Below are positions 11,258-21,381 of a stretch of 30,521 nt of DNA, in pieces. The position numbers and the translations under genes are program-made. How positions within the stretch are numbered: position 1 is the stretch's first letter; each line of letters starts with the position of its first letter. The DNA is from Kiloniellaceae bacterium (lineage in GTDB: Bacteria > Pseudomonadota > Alphaproteobacteria > Kiloniellales > Kiloniellaceae), in assembly GCA_021776195.1 (NCBI GenBank), contig JAJFGK010000103.1:1-30521 (forward strand), given 5' to 3'. Under the pieces are notes generated by a model. It saw nothing but the letters and a program-made list of their open reading frames with translations, was not told the origin of the DNA and made no database searches.

Positions 11258-11911
11258 CTATCGCAACGGCCTTACGGCCTCGCCTTGTCCACCTTCCCGC
11301 TCGGCGCTGTCGGCTCTGATCTTCGAGGCAGACTGCGGCATCAGGGGTGTGTGAAGAAAAACCCAAGCCGGTGGCTCCCTCCTTGCAAGACCGCGCGCCG
11401 ACCGTTCGGCACAGCGGGCCCGGGCAAAACGGCGCGCCGCCTGCCCGGCCAACGCCCCTAGAGCATAGGTCGGTCGGTCGAAGACCGCAACGGGCACCAG
11501 ATGAAAGATTTGTTGCCAGTCGCGCCAGCGCGGCAGCTGTATCAGATTGTCCGCGCCCATCAGCCAGACAAAACGGGTGCGGCAAAAGCGCTGTTTCAGG
11601 GCGCGCAGCGTGTCGGCCGTGTAGCGCGTCCCCAGCGCCGTCTCGATGCCGGTCGCGTGGATCCGGGGGTGGCGGGCCATGGCCCGCGCCGAGGCCAGGC
11701 GCCGATCCAGCGCGGCCATGCCGCTGGCCGCCTTCAAGGGGTTCTGGGGCGAGACCAGCCACCAGACCTGATCCAGCCCCAGCCGTTTCAAGGCCGCCAG
11801 CGAGATCGCCAGATGGCCCTCGTGGGCTGGATTGAAGGACCCGCCGAGCAGGCCGACGGTCGGTCCGGCAAGGGAACGCCCCGCCCCGATCTCACGGCCT
11901 CGCCTGGCCAC
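11258..11911 (-). CDS. nadD: Nicotinate-nucleotide adenylyltransferase
   Basis: A 217-residue nucleotidyltransferase that makes deamido-NAD from nicotinate mononucleotide and ATP. The signature GGSFNPAHEGH is at residues 23-33, containing the (H/T)xGH motif. VSPQNPLK and FVWLMGADNL follow, and the C-terminal motif is S-x-S-x-I-R-A (QSASKIRAD). The start is a GTG at 11911, inside the last 20 bases of proA, so translation is probably coupled. The tail after SKIRAD is short and lacks the usual longer end; this may simply reflect lineage variation. Confidence 0.95.
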   Translation of the reverse strand: MARRGREIGAGRSLAGPTVGLLGGSFNPAHEGHLAISLAALKRLGLDQVWWLVSPQNPLKAASGMAALDRRLASARAMARHPRIHATGIETALGTRYTADTLRALKQRFCRTRFVWLMGADNLIQLPRWRDWQQIFHLVPVAVFDRPTYALGALAGQAARRFARARCAERSARGLARREPPAWVFLHTPLMPQSASKIRADSAEREGGQGEAVRPLR

Positions 11912-13187
11912 TGCCGCGCACCAGGTACTTGTAGCTGGTCAACTGTTCGGCGCCGACCGGGCCGCGGGCATGGAGCTTGCCGGTGGAGATGCCGATCTCG
12001 GCGCCCATGCCGAACTCGCCGCCGTCGGCGTACTGGGTCGAGGCGTTGTGCATCACGATGCCGGCGTCGACCGTGGCCATGAAGTGCCGGGCGGCGGCCT
12101 CGTCGCGGGCGATGATGGCCTCGGTGTGGTGCGAGCCGTGGCGGTTGATGTGATCGACCGCCGCCGCCAGCCCGTCGACCTGGCGGATCGCCAGGATCGG
12201 CGCCAGATACTCGGTGTCCCAGTCGGCCTCGGTCGCGGCGCTGACCGCGGTGCCGTGGCGGGCGCCGAGAGCCACGGTCTCCGGGTCGCCGCGCAGCGCG
12301 CAGCCGCCGGCCGCCAGATCGCCCAGGATCTGGGGCAGCAGCGCCTCGGCGACGCCGCGGTCGATCAGCAGAGTCTCGGTCGCGCCGCAGATGCCGGGGC
12401 GCCGCAGCTTGGCGTTGACCGTGACCTCGCGGGCCATGGCCGGATCGGCGCTTTCGTGGATGTAGGTGTGACAGAGCCCGTCCAGATGGGACATGACCGG
12501 GATCCGGCTCTCCGCGCGCACCCGCTCGATCAGGCCGCGGCCGCCGCGCGGTACGATAACGTCGACGAAGTCGCTCATGGTGAGCAGGACGCCGACGGCG
12601 GCGCGGTCGCTGGTGGGCAGGCGCTGCAGCGCCTCGGGGGGCAATCCAGCGGCGGCGAGGCCGGCCTGCAGGCAGGCGAGGACGGCCCCCGCCGAGTGGT
12701 GGCTTTCCGAGCCCCCGCGCAGGATCGCGGCGTTGCCCGACTTCAGGCAGAGGCCGCCGGCGTCGGCGGTCACGTTGGGGCGGCTCTCGTAGATGATCCC
12801 GATCACCCCCAGCGGGACCGACACCCGGGCAATCTTCAGCCCGTTGGGACGTTCCCACTCGGCCAGGGTGCGGCCGACCGGATCGGGAAATTCGGCAATG
12901 GCCTCGAGCCCGGCGGCCATATCCTCGATCCGGCCCGCTGTCAGCTCGAGGCGGTCCAGCAGGGCCGGGGTCAGGCCCTTGGCCCGGCCGCCCGCCATAT
13001 CGCGGGCGTTGGCCTCGAGAATGGTCGTCTCGGCGCCGCGCAGGGCCTGGGCCGCCGCCCGCAGCGCCTGGTCCTTGGCGGCCGGTTCGGCCTGGCTCAA
13101 GGAGGCGGCGGCGCGCTTGGCGGCGCGGCCGAGGGCCAGCATCTGGTCCTCCAGATCCCGGTGCAGCAGGGCTGTCTCAGCGCTCAT
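11892..13187 (-). CDS. proA: Gamma-glutamyl phosphate reductase (glutamate-5-semialdehyde dehydrogenase)
   Basis: A 431-residue NADPH-dependent enzyme, second step of proline synthesis from glutamate. The catalytic Cys is C267 in RRPGICGATETLL. Other family landmarks are VPLGVIGIIYESRPNVTADA at about residues 124-143, LKSGNAAILRGG and MSHLDGLCHTYI. Length is near the family norm of about 420. The gene starts three bases after proB stops and overlaps nadD by 20 bases, so proB and proA form one translational unit. Confidence 0.97.
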   Translation of the reverse strand: MSAETALLHRDLEDQMLALGRAAKRAAASLSQAEPAAKDQALRAAAQALRGAETTILEANARDMAGGRAKGLTPALLDRLELTAGRIEDMAAGLEAIAEFPDPVGRTLAEWERPNGLKIARVSVPLGVIGIIYESRPNVTADAGGLCLKSGNAAILRGGSESHHSAGAVLACLQAGLAAAGLPPEALQRLPTSDRAAVGVLLTMSDFVDVIVPRGGRGLIERVRAESRIPVMSHLDGLCHTYIHESADPAMAREVTVNAKLRRPGICGATETLLIDRGVAEALLPQILGDLAAGGCALRGDPETVALGARHGTAVSAATEADWDTEYLAPILAIRQVDGLAAAVDHINRHGSHHTEAIIARDEAAARHFMATVDAGIVMHNASTQYADGGEFGMGAEIGISTGKLHARGPVGAEQLTSYKYLVRGSGQARP

Positions 13188-13190
13188 GGC

Positions 13191-15436
<2,246 letters not shown>

Positions 15437-15463
15437 TCAGGTGGCTCGGATATCGGGTCTGCG

Positions 15464-15501
15464 CAAAACAAAAAGCGGGGAATGGAAGACCATTCCCCGC
15501 T
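15464..15501 (-). terminator. Intrinsic terminator of the rplU-rpmA operon
   Basis: A perfect 12-bp stem (AGCGGGGAATGG at 15474-15485, CCATTCCCCGCT at 15490-15501) with a 4-base loop. Read on the minus strand it is followed by TTTTTGTTTT. It begins 24 bases after the rpmA stop. This is a textbook Rho-independent terminator separating rpmA from obgE. Confidence 0.93.
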
Positions 15502-15525
15502 GTGTCTCGTGGGCCTCGGGACGCC

Positions 15526-15801
15526 CTATTCGGCCGGCGCCGCCGCACTCTTGGGCATGACCGAGATGAAGGTGCGTCCGCCGCGCCGGGTCTTGAACTC
15601 GACCTGGCCCTCGACGGTGGCGAAAAGGGTATGGTCGGTGCCCATGCCGACGTTGGTTCCGGGATGGAACTTGGTGCCGCGCTGGCGCACGATGATGTTT
15701 CCGGGGATGACCTGCTCGCCGCCGAACTTCTTGACGCCGAGGCGCCGGCCCGCCGAATCGCGGCCGTTGCGTGAAGAGCCGCCCGCCTTTTTATGTGCCA
15801 T
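15526..15801 (-). CDS. rpmA: 50S ribosomal protein L27
   Basis: This 91-residue L27 lies near the peptidyl-transferase centre. The N-terminus [24 protein letters not shown] is the hallmark, and [12 protein letters not shown] and [12 protein letters not shown] follow ([12 protein letters not shown]). It lies five bases after rplU and is followed by the strong terminator. There is no N-terminal propeptide like that of Firmicutes L27. Confidence 0.98.
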   Translation of the reverse strand: MAHKKAGGSSRNGRDSAGRRLGVKKFGGEQVIPGNIIVRQRGTKFHPGTNVGMGTDHTLFATVEGQVEFKTRRGGRTFISVMPKSAAAPAE

Positions 15802-15806
15802 GGTGT

Positions 15807-16247
15807 CTACTCCTCGCTCTCGGCTGTGGGTGCCTTGTCCTCGACCGCCTTGTCTTCGGCCTTCTTCTTCGCGGCCGTTTTCTTGGGAGCCGCCTTCTTC
15901 GGCGCTGCCTTTTTCTTGGCCGCCGGCTTTTTACCGTCGGTCAGAATCTCCTCGATGCGCAGCACGGTTAGATCCTGGCGATGACCCCGGGTGCGTCGAT
16001 AGCCCTGGCGCCGGTTCTTCTTGAAGACGATGATCTTGTCGCCGCGGGCCTGCTCGACCAGCTCGGCGGCGACCATGGCGCCCGCCACCAGGGGCGTGCC
16101 CGCGGTGGTGGTCTCGCCGTCGTTGACCAGGAGAACCTGGTCCAACTCGATTTTGCTGCCGGCCTCGCCGGGCAGGCGCTCGACAGTGATCTTGTCGTTT
16201 GGCGCGACCCGATACTGCTTGCCGCCGGTCTTGATGACTGCGTACAT
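15807..16247 (-). CDS. rplU: 50S ribosomal protein L21 with Lys/Ala-rich C-terminal tail
   Basis: A 146-residue protein. Residues 1-103 are a normal L21 ([38 protein letters not shown]). Residues 104-146 are an added tail rich in Lys, Ala and Pro ending in acidic residues. Such tails occur on alphaproteobacterial L21. An ATG 45 bases upstream would add 15 residues not found in L21, so the MYAVIK start is preferred. The ribosome-binding site before it is weak. It is the first gene of the rplU-rpmA operon, with a promoter about 170 bases upstream. Confidence 0.97.
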   Translation of the reverse strand: MYAVIKTGGKQYRVAPNDKITVERLPGEAGSKIELDQVLLVNDGETTTAGTPLVAGAMVAAELVEQARGDKIIVFKKNRRQGYRRTRGHRQDLTVLRIEEILTDGKKPAAKKKAAPKKAAPKKTAAKKKAEDKAVEDKAPTAESEE

Positions 16248-16360
16248 CCGTTTGATCCGTTTCGTTCTTTCTGTCCCTTGCCTCTCGGCCACCCCGCCAA
16301 GCGCCGACAGGAGTCGGGCGGGGTCGTTCGCTGAAATGCTCGGCGCGCCTCGGCAGAGGG

Positions 16361-16397
16361 GTTGATCAACAGGTCTCAGCGACCAGACAGGGTCTGG
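16361..16397 (-). other. Leader of rplU mRNA: 10-bp palindrome plus small hairpin
   Basis: Within the predicted 5' untranslated region of about 160 bases are a perfect palindrome GTTGATCAAC (16361-16370) and a 6-bp hairpin CCAGAC-AGG-GTCTGG (16383-16397). Both lie close to the predicted transcription start. They could be an operator or part of an autoregulatory leader; nothing in the sequence decides this. Confidence 0.4.
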
Positions 16398-16414
16398 CCA
16401 CCGAACCGCGCGGG

Positions 16415-16442
16415 ACTATAGGGATTGCGGGCTTTGTGTCAA
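16415..16442 (-). promoter_or_regulatory. Sigma70-type promoter for rplU-rpmA
   Basis: On the minus strand a perfect -35 hexamer TTGACA (16437-16442) is separated by 16 bases from TATAGT (16415-16420), a five-of-six match to the -10 box. Transcription would start near 16408, giving a leader of about 160 bases before rplU. This is the best promoter match seen in the window, and the location suits a highly expressed ribosomal operon. Confidence 0.8.
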
Positions 16443-16483
16443 TGCCTTTGGGGGCTGCGGCGAGTGCCTGGTTCGGCCGGTCG

Positions 16484-17914
16484 TCAAGCCCCGGTCGCCT
16501 CTCGGTCCCAGAGCTGGCGCGCCAGCAGGCCGACCCGGTCTTCGATCGCCTGGGCGGCGTCGAGGCAGAGATCCTCGCGGAAGCGCTGGCCGATAATCTG
16601 CACCCCGATCGGCACACCCTCATGCAGTCCGGTCGGCACGGCGGCCGCCGGCAGACCAAGGAAATTCACGGCATAGAGGACCGCCTGTTCGTCGAGCATC
16701 TGGCGCAGGCGCGCGGGACCCTTCAGGTCCTCGTCCTGGGGAAAGGGCGGGACCTGACTGACCGGGGCCAGGACCAGGGGATAGTCTTGCTGGAACCGCG
16801 CCCAGGCGCGCAGCAAACCACAACGCGCGGCCTGGTCCAGGATATGCTGCTTCAGGCGCGGTTCTCCGCCCAGACTGGCGCGGTAGCCGTCGAAGACGGC
16901 GTTGAAGTCGGCCGAGCCGTGGGCGCGGAAGGTCGGCTCGAGAAAGAGCTGGGTTTCGGTGAAGAGCAGCCGACGCCAGGATTCGGCAATCTCCGGCAGG
17001 GCTGGCGGGTCGACCGCCACGACGGCAAAGCCCGCGGCCTCCAGGTGGCTGGCGGCCTGATCGAGCGCGGCGGAAACCGCCGGATGGCAGCCCACGCCCA
17101 GGGGGTCCTTGGTCAGGGCGACCCGGATCGGATCAGCCGGGCGTGGGCCCTCCAGCGGCGCCGGCACCCACCAGGGGTCGCGCGGGTCCGGGGCCGCCAT
17201 GGCCGCCAGGGCCAGGCGCAGGTCGCGCACCTCGCGGGCGATCGGCCCTTGAACCGACATCAGCTGGAACATCAGCGGTCGTTCGGCCGCCGCGCTGGGG
17301 TTGTAGGCCGGGACCCGGCCGAGACTGGGGCGGATTGTCGCCAGGCCGCAGGCATAGGCCGGGTAGCGCAGCGAACCGCCGAGATCGTTGCCGTGGGCGA
17401 TGGCGCCGATGCCCAGGGCCGCCGCCGCGGAGGCGCCACCCGAGGAGCCCCCCGGGGTCACCGCCGGGTCCCAGGGGTTCAAGGTCTTGCCGCGCAGGGG
17501 GTTGTCGGTGAACCAGCGCAGCGAGAACTCCGGCGTGTTGGTGCGGCCGATGACGATGGCGCCGGCCTTGATCAGGTTGGCGACCACCGGGCTGTCGTCC
17601 TCGGCGACGGTCTCGGCCAGGGCCGGCACGCCATTGGGATTGGAGAGGCCCCGTTGGTCGACATTCTCCTTGATCGTCACCGGCACGCCCTGGAGCGGCC
17701 CCGGGGCTTGACCTTCGGCCAGCGCCCTATCGGCCCGCGCGGCGGCGTCCCGGGCCCTATCGGCAAGCTCGAGGGTGACCGCATTGACCGCGGGGTTAGC
17801 CTGTTCCAGGCGGGTCAGCGCGGCCTCGACCGCCTGGCCACAGGAGATCTCGCCGGCACGGACCGCCGCCGCGGTGTCGCAGGCACTCCACTGCCAAATT
17901 GGGTGGTCCGTCAT
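16484..17914 (-). CDS. Amidase-signature (AS) family amidase (amidase 1)
   Basis: A 476-residue AS hydrolase expected to cleave a carboxamide C-N bond. The Ser-cisSer-Lys triad is K82 (VTIKEN), S157 (GGSSGG) and S181 (DLGGSLRYPA). The 24-residue spacing between the serines is that of the family. The substrate cannot be read from sequence; GatA is unlikely, because no gatB or gatC is nearby and the C-terminal half differs. There is no signal peptide, so it is cytoplasmic. The start ATG follows an AAGGAA site. It lies upstream of, and co-directional with, rplU, but the strong rplU promoter makes co-regulation doubtful. Confidence 0.9.
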   Translation of the reverse strand: MTDHPIWQWSACDTAAAVRAGEISCGQAVEAALTRLEQANPAVNAVTLELADRARDAAARADRALAEGQAPGPLQGVPVTIKENVDQRGLSNPNGVPALAETVAEDDSPVVANLIKAGAIVIGRTNTPEFSLRWFTDNPLRGKTLNPWDPAVTPGGSSGGASAAAALGIGAIAHGNDLGGSLRYPAYACGLATIRPSLGRVPAYNPSAAAERPLMFQLMSVQGPIAREVRDLRLALAAMAAPDPRDPWWVPAPLEGPRPADPIRVALTKDPLGVGCHPAVSAALDQAASHLEAAGFAVVAVDPPALPEIAESWRRLLFTETQLFLEPTFRAHGSADFNAVFDGYRASLGGEPRLKQHILDQAARCGLLRAWARFQQDYPLVLAPVSQVPPFPQDEDLKGPARLRQMLDEQAVLYAVNFLGLPAAAVPTGLHEGVPIGVQIIGQRFREDLCLDAAQAIEDRVGLLARQLWDREATGA

Positions 17915-18085
17915 CGGCGCCGTTTTCCTTGAGCGAGACTTTGTTGGGGAGCCCTATTGTGCCGTGACGGGCGCCACCGGCCAAGCCCCGGAAGACCTTG
18001 CCGGACCCAGGCCTTTTGGCTAGTGTCCCGCTCGCCCACCGGGGGCCCGCGCCAGGACTGTCGCGATGACCCCCTGGACCCCGGC

Positions 18086-18175
18086 GGAGGGGTGCCGGAG
18101 TGGTTGAACGGGACGGTCTCGAAAACCGTTGTGGGGGTAACCTCACCGAGGGTTCGAATCCCTCTCCCTCCGCCA
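18086..18175 (+). tRNA. tRNA-Ser(CGA), with encoded CCA
   Basis: The 90-base sequence folds into a class II tRNA. The acceptor stem GGAGGGG pairs with TCCCTCC (last pair G-U), with discriminator G and an encoded CCA at 18173-18175. The anticodon stem ACGGT/ACCGT (18113-18117 and 18125-18129) encloses loop CTCGAAA, anticodon CGA at 18120-18122, which reads UCG serine codons. The long variable arm and the GGTTCGAATCC T-loop region are typical of tRNA-Ser. Confidence 0.96.
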
Positions 18176-18180
18176 GATTT

Positions 18181-18203
18181 CAAGTGTCCGACCCGGAGAC
18201 TTG
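18181..18203 (+). terminator. Possible terminator hairpin behind tRNA-Ser
   Basis: CAAGTGTCC and GGAGACTTG form a 9-bp stem with one G-G mismatch around loop GACCC, starting five bases after the tRNA CCA. No U-tract follows, so it is at best a weak or processing-type 3' signal. Confidence 0.35.
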
Positions 18204-18336
18204 GGCGACAATCCCGAGCCGAGTAGACCATCGACTGTTTGCAGTGTTTTCTGCTCCCGGTCGATGTCGGCGAGATCGTCTTTCAGGAGGCTGACCAGCC
18301 AAACCTACTGCAACGTTACACTCATGGAGAAACGCG

Positions 18337-18708
18337 GTGTTCAGTTACAAACCAGGTGACGATGTTGGACCGCTCGAGGATTGGCCCTTCGAGAACCCGG
18401 CCTCCGACTACCGGATCAGGGAGGGAAGCCCGCGGGCCTCGGGGCGCGTTGACTTGGGCGGGCCGGGCCACACCATGCGGGCGGGGATCTGGCGCTGTAC
18501 TAAAGGTGTCTTCGACTGCACCGAACAGGGCGATGAACTCATGACCATCCTGTCCGGCAGGTGCCAACTCATCGATCAAGCCAGCGGCACGGTGAATGTG
18601 CTGGAACCAGGCGACAGCATTCTGACCCGGGATGGCAGCCGGGTAACCTGGGATGTCACAGAGGACGTGACCAAGGTCTTCTTTGGCCACAAGGCTGACG
18701 GATTTTAA
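18337..18708 (+). CDS. Small cupin protein (DUF861/cupin_3 type)
   Basis: A 123-residue single-domain protein matching the DUF861 cupin pattern: GIWRCTKGVFDC at about residues 50-61, then E-x-x-x-ILSG-x-x-x-LID, GTVNVLEPGDS and a final VTKVFF. Proteins of this group are related to ureidoglycine aminohydrolase and EutQ-like cupins, but many lack the metal ligands; here few His are present, so catalysis is uncertain. The start is a GTG preceded six bases earlier by TGGAGA. The gene follows tRNA-Ser after 161 bases and converges on amidase 2, 88 bases away. Its role is unknown. Confidence 0.75.
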   Translation: MFSYKPGDDVGPLEDWPFENPASDYRIREGSPRASGRVDLGGPGHTMRAGIWRCTKGVFDCTEQGDELMTILSGRCQLIDQASGTVNVLEPGDSILTRDGSRVTWDVTEDVTKVFFGHKADGF

Positions 18709-18796
18709 TAGCATTGCCAGCGACGAGGCGGGTTTCGCTTGTGCGGCCCGCGACTTCGCCCGCGCTGGATACGCTTCCGTCCAAACATGAACGACG

Positions 18797-20239
18797 CTAG
18801 ATCTGCGGCCTGGTGCCGCGCCAGGGCTGGGCGCGCTCGAAATCGGCGGCGGCGCGGAACACCGCAAGGTCGTCATAGGTGCGGCCGACGAGCTGCAGGC
18901 CGGTCGGCAGGCCCGAGGCGCTGAACCCGCTGGGCACGCTGGCGACCGGGCACTCGGGCAGCAGATTGAAGGGGTAGCAGAGCTGCCATTGCACATAGAT
19001 GTCGCCCGGGCGGTTCGACACGGTGAGCGACTTGCCGTTGATCGTGAAGTCGGTACGGGTCACGTCATGGTCGGCCGGGATGCCGGGCGCCGCCGTGGTC
19101 GGGCAGATCAGCAAGTCGTGGCGATCGAGGATCGGCCCCAGGGTCTTGTACATCTCGCCGCGCACCTGCTGGGCCGCGTAATAGCGCCCGGCGCTGTGCT
19201 GCGAGCCGCGCTCCAGGATGTCGCGCAGGAAGCCGTCCATCTCGAACTTCCAGCGCGGATAGAGATGTCCGCTGAGCGCCCAGAAGGCACCCTCCCAGAG
19301 CGTATGCCAGGCATCGAGCGCGCCGAAGTTCCAGTCGAGCTTCACCTCCTCGACCTGGCAGCCCAGGCTCTTGAAGACTTCGACGGCGGCGAGGGTGTTT
19401 TTCTGCACCTCCTCGTCGACCTCGTAGTAGCCCAGGTCCATGGAAAAGGCGATCTTCCAGCCCTTGATCGGCTCGAAGGCCTCGGGCAGCGTCAGCTTGG
19501 GCCGCAGCGAGCACATATCGTCGAGATGGGGCCCGGCGGTCACGTTCTGCATCAGCGCGCCGTCGGCCACGCTGCGGGTCAGGGGCCCGAAATGGATCAG
19601 CGATTCGCGCGGCGCGCCGACGTCGATCGGGTTGCGGCCGAAGGGCGGCTTGTAGCCGAACAGCCCCGACGACGATGCCGGAATGCGGATCGAACCGCCG
19701 CCATCGGTGCCATCGGCCAGGGTCGTCATGCCGGCGGCCACCGCCGCCGCCGAGCCGCCCGAGGAGCCGCCGGGCGAGTAGGCCAGGTTCCAGGGGTTGC
19801 GGGTGATGCCCCAGAGTTCGCTTCGGGTCATGGGTGCGTAGGCCATCTCCGGCGTGGTCGAGCGGGCGATCATGATCGCGCCGGCCGCCAGCAGGCGGGC
19901 CACCGTCGGCGCGGACTTCTCCGAGACATGGCCAGCGAAGATCTTCGAGCCGTAGGTGGTGATCTCGCCTTCGACGTCGTGATAGTCCTTGATCACGATC
20001 GGCACGCCCTCGAGCGGTCGGATGTCCTTGCCGGCAGCGTAGCGCGCTTCGGCCGTCTTGGCCTGCTGGCGCGCGCGCTCGAAGAAAGTATAGGTGTAGG
20101 CGTTGACCTTCGGGTTGACCTGCTCGGAGCGGGCGATCACCGCCTCGACGAGATCGAGCGGCGAGAGCTCCCCGGCGGTGAACTTCGCCATCGCTTCGCT
20201 GGCGGTCATGTAGCAGAGATCGAGATCGGGCGACGTCAT
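18797..20239 (-). CDS. Amidase-signature (AS) family amidase (amidase 2)
   Basis: A 480-residue AS hydrolase. The triad is K84 (IVIKDY), S159 (PGGSSGG) and S183 (TDGGGSIRIPAS). The C-terminal region contains FNLLPECPVASVPSGFSASGLPTGLQLVG, a typical AS substrate-binding element. The start ATG at 20239 has a strong GAGGAGAAAT site. The open frame continues 33 codons further upstream with no amidase-like sequence. It follows the V4R-like gene after 49 bases on the same strand, so the two probably form an operon. It differs in sequence from amidases 1 and 3, so it is not a recent duplicate. The substrate is unknown. Confidence 0.9.
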   Translation of the reverse strand: MTSPDLDLCYMTASEAMAKFTAGELSPLDLVEAVIARSEQVNPKVNAYTYTFFERARQQAKTAEARYAAGKDIRPLEGVPIVIKDYHDVEGEITTYGSKIFAGHVSEKSAPTVARLLAAGAIMIARSTTPEMAYAPMTRSELWGITRNPWNLAYSPGGSSGGSAAAVAAGMTTLADGTDGGGSIRIPASSSGLFGYKPPFGRNPIDVGAPRESLIHFGPLTRSVADGALMQNVTAGPHLDDMCSLRPKLTLPEAFEPIKGWKIAFSMDLGYYEVDEEVQKNTLAAVEVFKSLGCQVEEVKLDWNFGALDAWHTLWEGAFWALSGHLYPRWKFEMDGFLRDILERGSQHSAGRYYAAQQVRGEMYKTLGPILDRHDLLICPTTAAPGIPADHDVTRTDFTINGKSLTVSNRPGDIYVQWQLCYPFNLLPECPVASVPSGFSASGLPTGLQLVGRTYDDLAVFRAAADFERAQPWRGTRPQI

Positions 20240-20288
20240 GGCATTTCTCCTCTCTTGCGCGTCGGAGTCGGCGCCGTCGCCGGCGCGA

Positions 20289-20807
20289 TCATGCCGACCT
20301 GACTTCGAAGCTGCAGTGGTCGTGGCCCTCGCCGGCACAGCCGACTTCCTCGGCCGTCAGCGCCCAGCCGCGGTCGCGGCCGACCCAATCGAGCGCCCCC
20401 GGAAACCAGCCGGCGCACATGTAGCAGCGCTTGCCCAGGGCGCCGCTGCCCGGGTGCAGGACGAAGCAGGAGTGATCGAGGCGGACCCGGCCGCAGCCGG
20501 TCTCCGGGTCGATCTCTCTGCCGTCGAACCGGCCCCAGCCGCGCTGGGACAGGCGCTTCATGTAGTGATGGAAGACCGCCATGCCGGACAGACCGTGGGT
20601 CAGTGCTTCGGCTTCGCACCAGCTATAGGCGGACCTGTAGCCCGCCGCGTAAAGCGAGCCGCCATAGACCTCGCGGCCAAGCGCGGCCTCGACCGCCAGA
20701 TGGTTGTTGACGAAGAAATGACGCGGCACATAGAGCATGGGAAGGCCGTCGGTCGACCAGACGCCGGTCTCGGCGTCGACCTCGATGGGCACTTGCGGAT
20801 CGGCCAT
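20289..20807 (-). CDS. V4R-domain-like protein (probably DUF5943), unknown function
   Basis: A 172-residue cysteine-rich protein with seven Cys (64, 105, 114, 128, 131, 157, 165). The C-terminal motif C-A-G-E-G-H-D-H-C-S-F-E-V is the hallmark end of V4R (4-vinyl reductase) domains, which bind small hydrophobic ligands or metals. YMCAGW supplies a C-x-x-C pair at 128-131. The N-terminal half (HFFVNNHLAVEAALGREVYGG) resembles the start of V4R proteins. The ATG at 20807 was chosen because sequence upstream of it shows no family resemblance. The gene directly precedes amidase 2 and is divergent from the SnoaL-like gene. A ligand-sensing or accessory role for amidase 2 is inference only. Confidence 0.7.
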   Translation of the reverse strand: MADPQVPIEVDAETGVWSTDGLPMLYVPRHFFVNNHLAVEAALGREVYGGSLYAAGYRSAYSWCEAEALTHGLSGMAVFHHYMKRLSQRGWGRFDGREIDPETGCGRVRLDHSCFVLHPGSGALGKRCYMCAGWFPGALDWVGRDRGWALTAEEVGCAGEGHDHCSFEVRSA

Positions 20808-20953
20808 GACCGTCCCCCTCGCCAGATTTCGGCACCTAAAGTATCGGCCAAAGGCCACGACGCCGCTGCGATGATAGCTGCAAGTTCGGCCAGAAGCGAA
20901 CCAAAGGAGCGGGAGGCGGGCGCAGGACAAGGCACCCAAGGCGGTGCTAAGAT

Positions 20954-20970
20954 TCGATGCGGCGCATCGA
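20954..20970. promoter_or_regulatory. Inverted repeat in the divergent V4R/SnoaL intergenic region, candidate operator
   Basis: A perfect 7-bp inverted repeat TCGATGC-GGC-GCATCGA. An outer GTGC/GCAC pair (20944-20947 and 20971-20974) flanks it asymmetrically. It lies 42 bases before the SnoaL-like start and 147 bases before the V4R start. The position suits a binding site for a dimeric regulator, but an RNA hairpin in the SnoaL leader is equally possible. Confidence 0.45.
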
Positions 20971-21011
20971 GCACTGGTTGGACCGTAAACCGGATCGTCG
21001 GAGGCCCCTTC

Positions 21012-21365
21012 ATGCATAAGCCAGCGAAAGAACCCAACGACCTCGAGAGGTTTTTTGTCGAACGCGCTAACGCCGGAGACCTCGAGGGGCTCGTCGCGCT
21101 CTATGAATCGAACGCCACATTGGCCGACGGTGACGGCAGGGCGATGGTCGGGTTGGATCAAATTCGAGCGTTCTTTGTCGACTTTCTGGCGCGCCGCCCG
21201 CGACTTGCCCCAAGCGTTCAAGCGCCCGCCCTGTGCGGTGACGACCTCGCGCTGACCTCCTCTCGGCTGGTCAACGGCGATGTCACCGCAGAGATTGCCC
21301 GGCGCCAGCCGGACGGCAGTTGGCTATGGGTGGTCGACCAGTTTGCCCTCGCGAAAGGCGCATAG
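21012..21365 (+). CDS. SnoaL-like / NTF2-fold small protein (DUF4440 type)
   Basis: A 117-residue protein with the family pattern: RANAGDLEGLVALYESNATLADGDGRAMVGLDQIRAFFVDFL over about residues 18-59, and IARRQPDGSWLWVVDQ at about 95-110, the usual final strand. Such cone-shaped proteins serve as isomerases, hydrolases or ligand binders and cannot be assigned by sequence alone. The ATG has a GGAGG site seven bases ahead. Upstream in-frame codons run through the non-coding divergent region and were not included. It converges on the LysR gene, 16 bases away. Confidence 0.78.
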   Translation: MHKPAKEPNDLERFFVERANAGDLEGLVALYESNATLADGDGRAMVGLDQIRAFFVDFLARRPRLAPSVQAPALCGDDLALTSSRLVNGDVTAEIARRQPDGSWLWVVDQFALAKGA

Positions 21366-21381
21366 GGGCGCCGCCCCCAGA

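Noticed and set aside
16484..17914. GatA subunit of glutamyl-tRNA amidotransferase
   Set aside because: The AS core is shared, but no gatB or gatC is adjacent and the region after the core is not GatA-like. It is kept as a generic AS amidase.
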